A stretch of DNA of 56,914 nucleotides from Nitrospina sp. Lineage in GTDB: Bacteria; Nitrospinota; Nitrospinia; Nitrospinales; VA-1. Shown in pieces: positions 8,789 through 17,212 of the stretch. Made by a program: the position numbers and the translations under genes. Every line of letters begins with the position of its first letter. The first letter of the stretch is position 1. The DNA lies in NCBI GenBank assembly GCA_002705185.1, contig PAJA01000047.1, positions 12,860 to 69,773 of the forward strand, read 5' to 3'. A model generated the notes under the pieces. The model did no database searches and had not been told where the DNA came from. It saw only the letters and a list, made by a program, of their open reading frames with translations.

Positions 8789-10294
8789 ATGCAAATTCTT
8801 TTAGAAGCGGATTGCCTGATTCAGGCTTTAAAAAATATGTCGGAATCGGTGATTTTAAACCTTTGCCGTCAGAAACGTTGCCATGGCTGGGTGGCGTCTA
8901 CTTCTATTCCTATTATTTTGGAGGAGGAAGGGGTGTCAGCAAAGGATTTTCAATCTGTATTGCAAGACCTAGCTGTCCTGACTCCTACAGCTCATGATAT
9001 CAATCAGGCGTTACAGTCTGAAAAAGTATTTGCTAAAGACCTAGCTGTACGATTGGTAGAGAAAAGCGGACTAGATGCCGTGGTCACACTATTCCCTGAA
9101 AATTTTTCCAACTTAAAGATAGATGCTATGAGCCCTGAGCAGTTGAGGGAAAGACTAGATTCCAGGCCTAGTCCGGTTAGTGAAGTCCGTTTGCTAGATA
9201 TTACTGCCTCATATCATCAGATATTGAATAAAGTGGAAAAAGAAATGGCAGAAACTATTCGATCGGGACACTTTATTCTTGGTCCTAAAGTTTCTCAGCT
9301 GGAAGAGAGGATCGCTGAGTATTGCCAATCTAAGTATGCTGTTGGGGTCTCATCTGGGACCGATGCGTTATTGATTGCATTGATGGCTTTGGGGATTGGT
9401 CCCGGTGATGAAGTTATCACCTCGCCCTATACATTTTTTGCAACTGCGGGTTCTATAATTCGTTCTGGAGCCAAACCAATTTTTGTTGATATAAATGATG
9501 TTACTTTTAATATTAAGCCTGAACATATAGAGCGTTGCATCACCTCGAATACGAAGGCCATAATCCCAGTCCATCTCTATGGACAATGTTCAGATATGGA
9601 CCCTATTCTTAAAGTATCTGAAAAAAACAGTTTGGCGATAATTGAAGATGCTGCGCAAGCGATTGGTTCGAGTTACAAGGGTAAACCGGCAGGCTCGATA
9701 GGAGATATGGGTTGTTTCTCCTTTTTTCCCGCAAAAAATCTCGGAGGCTTTGGAGATGGGGGATTGGTCACCACCAACTCGAAAGAGCTTTACGAACAAC
9801 TAAAAATTATAAGAGTGCATGGATCAGAGCCGAAATACTATCATAATGTTATGGGGGGTAATTTTAGACTGGATGCACTTCAGGCTGATGTTTTGATTGC
9901 CAAGTTAAGTTTTCTGGAAGGATGGACCAACAAAAGAAGGGAAAATGCGCAAAGATACCATCAGCTTTTTAAAGATTCAGCCTTAACACCGTTTATCCAA
10001 CTACCTCCTGAAGTATTTTCTGGTCATGTCTATAATCAGTATGTCATCCGCGTGGAAAATCGAAGGGATGAACTCAGAATGTTTCTAAATAGTAAGCGGA
10101 TTGGGTGTGAAATATATTACCCTATTCCCCTTCACCTACAAGACTGTTTCAAATCCTTGGGTTATAAAAACGGTGACCTTCCTGAATCAGAAAAAGCTGC
10201 AAAAGTGACACTAGCACTTCCCATATCTCATGAAGTCGATCAAGCTCAGCAGGAATATGTTGTTAAAACTATCCAACAGTTCTTTCTGGGGTAG
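8789..10294 (+). CDS. PIN-like domain fused to DegT/DnrJ/EryC1/StrS aminotransferase
   Basis: A 501-residue two-domain protein. Residues ~134-501 are a complete DegT/StrS PLP-dependent sugar aminotransferase: RSGHFILGP, VGVSSGTDALLIAL, DEVITSPYTFFATA, VHLYGQCSDMD, IIEDAAQAIGS and the PLP-lysine motif SFFPAKNLGGFGDGG with Lys316. Such enzymes transfer an amino group to keto-sugar nucleotides for surface glycans. Residues 1-~120 look like a PIN domain: LLEADCLIQAL at the first acidic motif, VFAKDLAVRLVEKSGLDAVVT at the last helix-strand unit, and a MSPEQL tail. The first catalytic Asp is Glu6 and the usual TRD motif is TLF, so nuclease activity is doubtful. An AAGGTG ribosome site precedes the ATG. 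No glycan genes are nearby. The PIN assignment rests on pattern similarity only. Confidence 0.85.
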   Translation: MQILLEADCLIQALKNMSESVILNLCRQKRCHGWVASTSIPIILEEEGVSAKDFQSVLQDLAVLTPTAHDINQALQSEKVFAKDLAVRLVEKSGLDAVVTLFPENFSNLKIDAMSPEQLRERLDSRPSPVSEVRLLDITASYHQILNKVEKEMAETIRSGHFILGPKVSQLEERIAEYCQSKYAVGVSSGTDALLIALMALGIGPGDEVITSPYTFFATAGSIIRSGAKPIFVDINDVTFNIKPEHIERCITSNTKAIIPVHLYGQCSDMDPILKVSEKNSLAIIEDAAQAIGSSYKGKPAGSIGDMGCFSFFPAKNLGGFGDGGLVTTNSKELYEQLKIIRVHGSEPKYYHNVMGGNFRLDALQADVLIAKLSFLEGWTNKRRENAQRYHQLFKDSALTPFIQLPPEVFSGHVYNQYVIRVENRRDELRMFLNSKRIGCEIYYPIPLHLQDCFKSLGYKNGDLPESEKAAKVTLALPISHEVDQAQQEYVVKTIQQFFLG

Positions 10295-10310
10295 TGAATA
10301 AAATGTAGGT

Positions 10311-10889
10311 TTAGAACAAAGGTGGCTTTTCTTCCACAATGATTTTTTCGCGGGGGGTATGTACCTGACTCTCACAAACTATAATTATATGAAAGCCTAA
10401 GTTTGTTTTGATGGGCTCCTGAATCTTGAATTTCTCTGACTTGAAAACACTATTGATCAACTCCTGGTCTATCGTCTGTGGAGTTATTTCCATTCCTTGA
10501 TAAATCCAGCCTAGTGACCCACCTAAATTTTTACTCATGCAGGCGCTGTATTTCTTAGCAAGACGAATGAAAAATTTTTCAATTTTTTCCCAGTCATGAA
10601 AAGACTTGTCAGGATCGTCCATTTCTTGTTGTGACAAATCATTTTGATAATCAATAAGAGTTTCCCAAATCATTTTGGCCGACTCCAAGGAAGTCATGCG
10701 GATATTTCTAACTCTATGTTCCATTGGCTTGTCGGTAGTAAAAGATTTTTTTGTCGGAACGAAAGCCTTTTTGATTTTTGGTTTAGGCTTGATAGGAGCT
10801 TTTTGGGTATTAGTTTGAGGTTCCTTTGCGGTTTTATCACGCTCAAAAATAGTTTTTTCGGGTTCTTGGGGTTGTTCGGTTTCAGACAT
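10311..10889 (-). CDS. Parvulin-type (PpiC) peptidyl-prolyl isomerase domain protein, probably cytoplasmic
   Basis: A 192-residue protein. Residues 1-55 are low-complexity, rich in Lys, Pro, Thr and Glu. Residues ~57-174 form a parvulin rotamase domain, seen in FFIRLAKKYSACMSKNLGG, SLGWIYQGMEITPQTID and the closing EPIKTNLGFHIIIV, whose His is a conserved active-site residue. Parvulins speed cis-trans isomerisation of X-Pro bonds. Unlike SurA or PrsA there is no signal peptide or lipobox, so a cytoplasmic role is inferred. It is convergent with the DegT fusion, with 16 bp between them. The disordered basic N terminus might bind nucleic acid or ribosomes, but that is speculation. Confidence 0.82.
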   Translation of the reverse strand: MSETEQPQEPEKTIFERDKTAKEPQTNTQKAPIKPKPKIKKAFVPTKKSFTTDKPMEHRVRNIRMTSLESAKMIWETLIDYQNDLSQQEMDDPDKSFHDWEKIEKFFIRLAKKYSACMSKNLGGSLGWIYQGMEITPQTIDQELINSVFKSEKFKIQEPIKTNLGFHIIIVCESQVHTPREKIIVEEKPPLF

Positions 10890-10959
10890 AATTTTTATAT
10901 AAATAGGTTATGTTAATTTTTTATGTTTTGGCTTTGATTATAGTTTAGTTTGAATGTGC

Positions 10960-11802
10960 TCAATTTTCAAGCCATATAGACTCTAGATAGTTCAGCACAG
11001 CCCCCTGCGCATTACTTCCGATGATTTCATTGGCTGAATCTTTGACCTCTTGTAATGAATTGCCCATCGCAATAGAATGACCAGCGATATTAAACATATC
11101 TAAATCGTTCAAGTAATCTCCAAATACAACAGTATTATCTAGTGAGATTCTCAATCTTTTTGCAAGTGTCTTGACCATATTTCCTTTGTTGGCTTGCTGA
11201 TGGAATGATTGTAGCCAGTAATAGCCTTTCATAGAAACATCTTCAGCGAAATATAAATTAAGATGTTTATAATATTTTTTATTAAGTGACTGGTAGACGG
11301 GATCGAGCCGCTCGTATGTGTCTATTAATAAAAATCCGGAGATCTTTTCCTCTTCTCGAAAATCAAAATGTGAAACCTGGCAAAGCCTTCCATCTTCACC
11401 AAGACTCTTGACATAAGACTGCGAGCCGGGATTAGTTGCATTGAGATAATAAAGATGATGCTTTTCTCCAAATGTATAAATGAAAGGGTCAATATCTCGA
11501 GACAAAGCAAGTTTTAACATATTTTGTACAATTTCATTTTTAATGAAATCAGAGTGTTCCAAAATATGGCCCGTGCTGAAATCAGCGAGATAAACACCAT
11601 TAAATAAAATGACAGGTATATTCAAATTAATATTTTTCAAAATTGGGTAAGCTGAATCATAGTTTCGAGCCGTAGCAAAAGTGAACTGAAGACCCATATC
11701 AATCAGCCGATTTAGTCGTTTCTTATAGTCATTAGGAAAGGAACTGTCGGGAAGCAATAAGGTGCCGTCAAGATCGGAAATATATAAACTTTTTTTATTC
11801 AT
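10960..11802 (-). CDS. HAD-superfamily Cof-type phosphatase
   Basis: A 280-residue Cof/type IIB haloacid-dehalogenase hydrolase. All four HAD motifs are visible: ISDLDGTLLLPD with the nucleophile Asp at residue 10, ATARN (motif II), a Lys in NKGNMVKTLAKRL (motif III), and VFGDYLNDLDMF (motif IV). The cap domain lies between, about residues 85-190. Members dephosphorylate sugar phosphates, pyridoxal phosphate or flavin precursors; the substrate cannot be told from sequence. It stands alone on the minus strand, divergent from the DUF547 gene, with an intervening promoter and palindrome at 11884-11924. Confidence 0.88.
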   Translation of the reverse strand: MNKKSLYISDLDGTLLLPDSSFPNDYKKRLNRLIDMGLQFTFATARNYDSAYPILKNINLNIPVILFNGVYLADFSTGHILEHSDFIKNEIVQNMLKLALSRDIDPFIYTFGEKHHLYYLNATNPGSQSYVKSLGEDGRLCQVSHFDFREEEKISGFLLIDTYERLDPVYQSLNKKYYKHLNLYFAEDVSMKGYYWLQSFHQQANKGNMVKTLAKRLRISLDNTVVFGDYLNDLDMFNIAGHSIAMGNSLQEVKDSANEIIGSNAQGAVLNYLESIWLEN

Positions 11803-11883
11803 AAGGTGTTGTAATACTCATATGATTTATTTTAGTTAAAAGATTTAGGAGGGTGACGATTAAAATGTTTGTAGGCAATCTGT

Positions 11884-11924
11884 TTGTCAGTATTTATATT
11901 GAGAGTATACTAAAAACATACTCT
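11884..11924 (+). promoter_or_regulatory. Promoter of the DUF547 gene with overlapping inverted repeat
   Basis: TTGTCA (11884-11889) and TATACT (11906-11911) are 16 bp apart, a good sigma-70 promoter. The perfect inverted repeat AGAGTAT-N9-ATACTCT (11902-11924) covers the -10 and the likely start site. The geometry resembles a repressor operator. The N9 spacing recalls CIRCE, but the arms differ from the CIRCE sequence. Confidence 0.65.
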
Positions 11925-11963
11925 TTAGTTATTTAATATTTGTTTGAAGAGAGATTTGATCTT

Positions 11964-12746
11964 ATGAAAAATAATGTTCTAGCCCGACATATACAATTTT
12001 CAGTTTTGGTTGTATTTCTTTTCTTTAGTTTTTGTTCAACTAGCATGGCTTTTGATTTTTCTAATTGGGGTTTGTTAATCAAAAAACATGTAGTACCTAA
12101 AACCGTAGATGGGATTCTGATAAATTCGGTAGACTATAATAATTTAAAAAAAGACCCACTTTTTTCCTTATTGAACTCGAAATTAAAGTCTTATCCTTTA
12201 GATGACTTGAGGTCTGAAAAATCTACTCTGACTTTTTGGATTAATGTTTATAATATTTTAGCCGCAAAAATGATAACTGATAATTATCCTTTAGAAAGTA
12301 TTAAAGATGCTGGAAGTTTGTTCAAATCTGTTTGGAAACAACCAGCAGGTATCTTGGGGGGTAAAGTTTACACTCTTAATGATATCGAGCATAAAATCCT
12401 CAGGAAAATGAATGACCCGCGAATTCATGTCGCGATCGTTTGTGCTTCTATAAGCTGTCCGGATCTTCGTTTGGAAGTTTATTCGGTGGATAATCTATAT
12501 ACACAATTGGATGACCAGATGCGTAGTTTTTTGAGTTCTAGGGATAAAGGAATGAAGTTTGATAAACAGAAAGGCAGGGTTTACCTTTCTCTCATATTTA
12601 AATGGTTTGAAGAGGACTTTGAAAACTACGGGGGAGTTTTGAACTATATTGGTAAGTATATTACTGCAGAGGAAAAACAGATTTTGAATGATCCTCAAAT
12701 AGAAATTGTTTACCTAGATTATAACTGGAATATAAACGGCTATTAG
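11964..12746 (+). CDS. Secreted DUF547 protein
   Basis: A 260-residue protein of the DUF547 family, whose function is not known. The N terminus is a clear signal peptide: a charged start, a hydrophobic run VLVVFLFFSF, then cleavage probably after TSMA, so the protein is periplasmic or outer-surface. Family blocks are FWINVYNILAAKM, HVAIVCASISCPDLR (with its conserved paired cysteines), YLSLIFKWFEEDF and the terminal LDYNWNING. The two conserved cysteines lie close together and could form a disulfide or bind metal. The ATG at 11964 is preferred over an upstream TTG. It is a single gene, and its promoter appears to be under control of an inverted repeat. Confidence 0.87.
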   Translation: MKNNVLARHIQFSVLVVFLFFSFCSTSMAFDFSNWGLLIKKHVVPKTVDGILINSVDYNNLKKDPLFSLLNSKLKSYPLDDLRSEKSTLTFWINVYNILAAKMITDNYPLESIKDAGSLFKSVWKQPAGILGGKVYTLNDIEHKILRKMNDPRIHVAIVCASISCPDLRLEVYSVDNLYTQLDDQMRSFLSSRDKGMKFDKQKGRVYLSLIFKWFEEDFENYGGVLNYIGKYITAEEKQILNDPQIEIVYLDYNWNINGY

Positions 12747-12807
12747 ACTTAGGTCTAATTTTTTTGGCCATCCTAATATACCTTTATTAAGTAGGATAAA
12801 CCTTTGT

Positions 12808-12827
12808 CGGCGGGCAAGTGCCCGCCG
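12808..12827. terminator. GC-rich hairpin between convergent DUF547 and ftsZ genes
   Basis: CGGCGGGC and GCCCGCCG form a perfect 8-bp stem with an AAGT loop. It sits 15 bp after the ftsZ stop and 61 bp after the DUF547 stop. Neither strand has a poly-U run after the stem, so it is not a standard intrinsic terminator. It may protect mRNA 3' ends, or act together with Rho. Confidence 0.55.
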
Positions 12828-12842
12828 GTTAACGAACGATGA

Positions 12843-14003
12843 TTAGTCTGCGTGTTTACGTAGAAATGTTGGTATATCAAAATTTGAGCTCAGACTTCCA
12901 GGATCCTGATTTTCTTCTTTAATAGAAGATGCTAGGGATTTTAAATGTTTATAGGAAGTTGTGTTTGACTTATCATTTAAAGCAGGCTCTCCCCCGACTA
13001 CCTTCTTCAAGTTAGGTCTTTCCTCTGCTCTAATTTTTTCAGGCTCCTCAAACCCTGTTGCAATAACAGTTACTCGCATCTCTCCTTCCATTTGTTTGTC
13101 GATTACCGCGCCAAAGATGATATGTGCATCTTCATGGGCATTTTCCTGAACTAACATCGAAGCTTCGTTTACTTCCAGTAGGGTCAGATCTTCACCCCCA
13201 GTAATGTTAATTAGAATACCTTTTGCTCCATCTACGGTTGCTTCATCAAGTAAAGGACTTGAGATCGCTTTCTGTGCTGCCTCAACAGCCCGCATTTCTC
13301 CGGTTGCAGTTCCACTACCCATAAGAGCTTTACCCATGCTACCCATGATGCATTTGACATCTGCAAAGTCAAGATTGATGAGACCGGGTATAACGATTAG
13401 ATCTGAAATACTACAGACGGCCTGCTTTAAAACATCATCTACCATAGAAAATGCCCCAGTAAATGATGTTTGTTTACCGACATAACTGAGGAGCTTTTGA
13501 TTTGGAATTACAATTAGCGTATCGACCGCATCTTTGAGTTCCTGTATTCCATCATCAGCCTGCCTCATTCGTCGCTTTCCTTCGAAGGCAAAAGGCTTAG
13601 TGACTACGCCGACCGTCAAGGCTCCTACTTCCTTAGCGATACGAGAAATTATTGGAGCAGCTCCGGTTCCCGTTCCACCACCCATGCCAGCGGTGATGAA
13701 TACCATATCTGCTCCTTCCAGCATCTCTCGAATCGTAGCTTCACTTTCCTCGGCGGCGTCTCTTCCAACGTCAGGATTGGAACCAGCGCCAAGTCCACGG
13801 GTAAGTTCTCCACCAATTTGAATTTTGCCAGAACATTCAGATTTTTCAAGTGTTTGAAGGTCTGTATTGGCGATAATAAATTCAACACCACATATATTAT
13901 CTCGGACCATGGAGTTTACGGCATTATTGCCTCCACCTCCTATACCAACGACTTTTATTGTTGCTGAATAATCATTTTCGTTATCAAACTCTATTAAACT
14001 CAT
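12843..14003 (-). CDS. ftsZ: Cell division GTPase FtsZ
   Basis: The tubulin-like GTPase that forms the Z ring at midcell and recruits the divisome. The 386-residue protein has GIGGGGNNAVNSM at the nucleotide-binding start, the tubulin signature GGGTGTGAAP near residue 108, and TKPFAFEGKRR. A variable linker follows residue ~320. The last residues DIPTFLRKHAD are the conserved C-terminal peptide that binds FtsA and other partners. A GGAGG ribosome site precedes the ATG. It is the last gene of the dcw cluster, 14 bp after ftsA, and is followed by a hairpin. Confidence 0.99.
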   Translation of the reverse strand: MSLIEFDNENDYSATIKVVGIGGGGNNAVNSMVRDNICGVEFIIANTDLQTLEKSECSGKIQIGGELTRGLGAGSNPDVGRDAAEESEATIREMLEGADMVFITAGMGGGTGTGAAPIISRIAKEVGALTVGVVTKPFAFEGKRRMRQADDGIQELKDAVDTLIVIPNQKLLSYVGKQTSFTGAFSMVDDVLKQAVCSISDLIVIPGLINLDFADVKCIMGSMGKALMGSGTATGEMRAVEAAQKAISSPLLDEATVDGAKGILINITGGEDLTLLEVNEASMLVQENAHEDAHIIFGAVIDKQMEGEMRVTVIATGFEEPEKIRAEERPNLKKVVGGEPALNDKSNTTSYKHLKSLASSIKEENQDPGSLSSNFDIPTFLRKHAD

Positions 14004-14017
14004 GTTGTCCTCCGGTT

Positions 14018-15250
14018 TTAAAAAAATTCATCTGCCCAATCTTTCATACGTGTAAAAATTTTGTCGAAGAGATTTCTTCCTTGAAGCTCTCGATTCGTTC
14101 CTGACTTAAATCTTTTGGACCCATATTGGATCAATCCTGTGCAGGTGGCATACATGGGATTATTTACGACATCCATCAAACCTCCTAAACCTATTGGTGT
14201 TCCAACGCGAACAGGAGATTGGAAAACATTCTCAGCTAATTCAGCCATACCTTGCATACTTGATGCACCTCCTGTCAGAACAATACCTGAGGAAATGATT
14301 TCTCTGTAGCCGGATTCACTTATTTCATGGTCAAGCAGCTCAAACATTTCTCTTGTCCTTGCTTCAATAATTTCGCTAAGAATTTGACGTGGGACTGTTC
14401 GTGGTGCTCGTCCACCGACACTTGGTGCTTCGATACTTTCATCTTCCTTGACAAGAGGAGGGTAGGCACAACCATAAGAGTGTTTGATTTTTTCCGCCTC
14501 TGAGTTTGGAGTGCGAAGACCGATAGCAATATCGTTTGTCATTTGGGTTCCAGCAATTGTCAAAACAGCAGTATGTTTAATAGCCCCTTGATAAAAAATT
14601 GCTAGATCTGATGTCCCACCACCTATATCAATCATTGCCACGCCGAGTTCTCTTTCGTCTTGAGATAGAACAGATTCGCTAGAAGCTAGTTGTTCCAGTA
14701 CAATATCGAGTACTCCAAGCCCTGCTTTATTGACGCACTTAACTATGTTTTGTGCAGAAGTTACAGCTGCGGTAACGATATGAACCTTAGCTTCGAGCCT
14801 TACCCCGGCCATTCCCAAGGGAGTCGTGATTCCATCTTGATTGTCGACAATAAATTCCTGAGGAAGGACATGAATGACTTCTCGGTCGAGAGGAATGGCA
14901 ATGGCTTTAGCGGCTTCAATAACACGATCAATATCTTTCTGTGTTATTTCTTTTCCTTTGACTGCAATGATGCCATGACTGTTCATGCTGTTGATGTGCC
15001 CTCCAGCAATTCCGACAAAAACAGAGTCGATTTCGCAACCAGCCATCAACTCAGCTTCTTCGACAGCACTTTTTATCGATTCTACAGTGCTATCTATATT
15101 TACAACCACGCCTTTACGCAAGCCTCTTGATGGGTATTGGCCTAGCCCTATAATATCTATCTTTTCATCATCAACGACCTCGCCGATGATGCAACAGATT
15201 TTGGTCGTTCCAATATCCAGTCCAACTATATAATTACTTTTCTTGGCCAT
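14018..15250 (-). CDS. ftsA: Cell division actin-like ATPase FtsA
   Basis: An actin-family protein that tethers FtsZ to the inner membrane and recruits later division proteins. Motifs: VGLDIGTTKICCIIGE (phosphate 1), the 1C subdomain with VFVGIAGGHI, VAMIDIGGGTSDLAIF (phosphate 2), and the adenosine motif GIVLTGGASSMQGM. The C-terminal LFDKIFTRMKDWADEFF is the amphipathic membrane-targeting helix. Two starts are possible: ATG at 15259 is only two bases from the AGGAGG ribosome site, so the ATG at 15250 (MAKKSNYIVG) is preferred, although its spacing is slightly long. It lies between ftsQ and ftsZ in the dcw operon. Confidence 0.97.
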   Translation of the reverse strand: MAKKSNYIVGLDIGTTKICCIIGEVVDDEKIDIIGLGQYPSRGLRKGVVVNIDSTVESIKSAVEEAELMAGCEIDSVFVGIAGGHINSMNSHGIIAVKGKEITQKDIDRVIEAAKAIAIPLDREVIHVLPQEFIVDNQDGITTPLGMAGVRLEAKVHIVTAAVTSAQNIVKCVNKAGLGVLDIVLEQLASSESVLSQDERELGVAMIDIGGGTSDLAIFYQGAIKHTAVLTIAGTQMTNDIAIGLRTPNSEAEKIKHSYGCAYPPLVKEDESIEAPSVGGRAPRTVPRQILSEIIEARTREMFELLDHEISESGYREIISSGIVLTGGASSMQGMAELAENVFQSPVRVGTPIGLGGLMDVVNNPMYATCTGLIQYGSKRFKSGTNRELQGRNLFDKIFTRMKDWADEFF

Positions 15251-15265
15251 GCGTCCCATTTCCTC

Positions 15266-16168
15266 CTAGTTGGTTTGTCTTTTTATGGATGTTGAGTTGA
15301 TTGTATCTTGATCTCGGACGACAACCTGGTCTTTGAACGATAGATCTATCATCTGGATTTTCATAGTTTTATCTTCCAGAGTGTCGAGGACGATCATAAA
15401 ATTTTTAAACCCATCTTTTAACGCTTCCATAGACATTTGAATTTGTAGATCCCGATTTCGAGTAAAAAATATTATTCTGGAGTTACCTTTTAGTTCCACA
15501 ATATCTAAAGGGTTATTTTTAAAAAAAGGAAGTTTGTTAAAATAGTGCATAGTCTTAAGGCTCTGGATAACTTTTTCTCCTGAGAAATTGTCTGGTTTCT
15601 TCCTTTTGTCAGGCTCAACGATTAGTGGTAGGTGCTTATATTCTTGTTTTTCTTCAGAGAGAATCTTTCCGAAATTATCCATTAAAAATATCTTATTGAA
15701 CTTGACTCGGGCATAGGGAACACGTTCAGTCAACTCGACTTGTATTTCTCTTGGAAATTTCCTTTGTACAGACGCTGAAAGAATCCATGGGTGCTTAGCA
15801 AGACTTTTTGTGGCTTTAGTTAAGTCATATTTGAAAAGGTTTTTTCCTTGAACTGGCCCCAACCAATCCAGAAGATGTTTTTCTGTTAGTACATGATGGC
15901 CATGAAACGATATATCTGTTATTTTAAACCTGGGATCGGAAATCATAAAACTATAGCTTACATAAAATAAATAAATTACTACCCCGGCTAGGAAAATTTT
16001 CGAAGTTAGTTCGAATAATATTCTTAACGAAGAAATATCATAGATAGATTTTTTTGAGGGAGCCTTTTTGTTTAGATCACCGCCTCGCCTTTGCTTTTTT
16101 TTCCTTTCAGAGCGAAGTCCTGACCATGCTTCGGATGGCCTCTTTTGACCTGCGATTGCAAAATCCAT
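15266..16168 (-). CDS. ftsQ: Cell division protein FtsQ
   Basis: A bitopic membrane protein that links FtsL/FtsB and late divisome proteins. The 300 residues comprise a basic cytoplasmic segment (1-~50, with SERKKKQRR), one membrane helix around residues 55-75, a POTRA domain starting near FKITDISFHGHHVLTEKHL, then a beta domain with PREIQVELTERVPYARV. Sequence conservation is low, as usual for FtsQ, but size, topology and position are decisive. It starts 2 bp after the ddl stop and ends just before ftsA. Confidence 0.94.
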   Translation of the reverse strand: MDFAIAGQKRPSEAWSGLRSERKKKQRRGGDLNKKAPSKKSIYDISSLRILFELTSKIFLAGVVIYLFYVSYSFMISDPRFKITDISFHGHHVLTEKHLLDWLGPVQGKNLFKYDLTKATKSLAKHPWILSASVQRKFPREIQVELTERVPYARVKFNKIFLMDNFGKILSEEKQEYKHLPLIVEPDKRKKPDNFSGEKVIQSLKTMHYFNKLPFFKNNPLDIVELKGNSRIIFFTRNRDLQIQMSMEALKDGFKNFMIVLDTLEDKTMKIQMIDLSFKDQVVVRDQDTINSTSIKRQTN

Positions 16169-16170
16169 GA

Positions 16171-17100
16171 CTATTCCGGGTAATCCCTTTGAGCAGTTTC
16201 TAATATTTCAACGACTAAATCATCAAACTCTAGCCCCATCCTTTGAGCTGCCATTGGTAGAAGACTATTAGGAGTCATTCCTGGGATAGTATTCATCTCT
16301 AGAACCTGTGGGACTCCATGACTATCCAGAATGACATCTACACGAGGAAATCCTCTGCCTCTTAATAACTGAAACACTTGTGTTGCTATTTTTCTGCAGC
16401 GATTTTCTTCATCTTTCCCAATAACGGCTGGACAAATGTATTCGGTTTTTCCCGATGTATACTTTGCTTCATAGTCATAAAATCCGGACTTGGGGCGAAT
16501 GTGAACAATTGGCATAGGTTTGACTCCATTCATTCCAATTGCTAATAGTTTCCCATTAATAAATTTTTCTACAATTATTTCATTAGAATAAGCGAATGCA
16601 GTTTTCAGTGCCGATTCCCAATCCTTCTCCTCTGTGACTATGGTCACTCCCAGGCTCGAACCTTGATTGATAGGCTTTACAACAACGGGAAGATCTAACC
16701 CTCTACATACTTTTTGGTTTTTATAGAAAACTTCATAGTTTGCTGTAGGTACCCCGTGAAACTTTAGAATCTCCTTGGATTTTAATTTGTCATAAGCTAA
16801 GGCGCTTCCTATAACGCCTGCTCCTGTATAAGGAATTTTAAAATATTCAAGCAAACCTTGAATGCATCCATCTTCTCCAAATGTCCCGTGTAGGGCCAAA
16901 AAAGCGAGGTCGATCCGACTCGACTTGAGTATTTCGCCAATATTGTGATCAACGTTAATAGGCAAGGCATTTAGTCCCTTCCTATTAATAGCCTCAAGAA
17001 CAGAGTTTCCAGTAATGATTGAAACTTCTCGCTCAGAAGAAAGTCCTCCCATGAGGACTCCTATAGTTTTTCCTTTTAAGTTACTCATAAATCGTTTCAT
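16171..17100 (-). CDS. ddl: D-alanine--D-alanine ligase
   Basis: Makes the D-Ala-D-Ala dipeptide that MurF adds to the peptidoglycan precursor. This 309-residue ATP-grasp enzyme shows GGLSSEREVSIITG near the N terminus, ALHGTFGEDGCIQG, PYTGAGVIGSALAYDK, VVKPINQGSSLGV in the ATP-binding region, and PRVDVILDSHGVPQVLEMNTIPGMTPNSL, here with the catalytic metal-binding Glu and Asn. A second ATG at 17088 is an alternative start. The 112-bp gap before it is the largest within the dcw operon and holds a small hairpin. Confidence 0.97.
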   Translation of the reverse strand: MKRFMSNLKGKTIGVLMGGLSSEREVSIITGNSVLEAINRKGLNALPINVDHNIGEILKSSRIDLAFLALHGTFGEDGCIQGLLEYFKIPYTGAGVIGSALAYDKLKSKEILKFHGVPTANYEVFYKNQKVCRGLDLPVVVKPINQGSSLGVTIVTEEKDWESALKTAFAYSNEIIVEKFINGKLLAIGMNGVKPMPIVHIRPKSGFYDYEAKYTSGKTEYICPAVIGKDEENRCRKIATQVFQLLRGRGFPRVDVILDSHGVPQVLEMNTIPGMTPNSLLPMAAQRMGLEFDDLVVEILETAQRDYPE

Positions 17101-17128
17101 AAAATTCTTTATAAGCAGGTCTGGCCCA

Positions 17129-17146
17129 GTCCTTTGCCAAAAGGAC
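17129..17146. other. Hairpin in the murB-ddl gap of the dcw operon
   Basis: GTCCTTT and AAAGGAC (17129-17135, 17140-17146) form a perfect 7-bp stem with a 4-base loop, about 30 bp before the ddl start. There is no U tract. It could be an mRNA processing or translation-control element. The flanking leader is pyrimidine-rich on the coding strand. Confidence 0.4.
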
Positions 17147-17212
17147 GGGAGAACAAAAGAAGGAGGAGTGACCCTTGTTTGCAGACCCGTTAAATATTGT
17201 TACGCTCCCATA

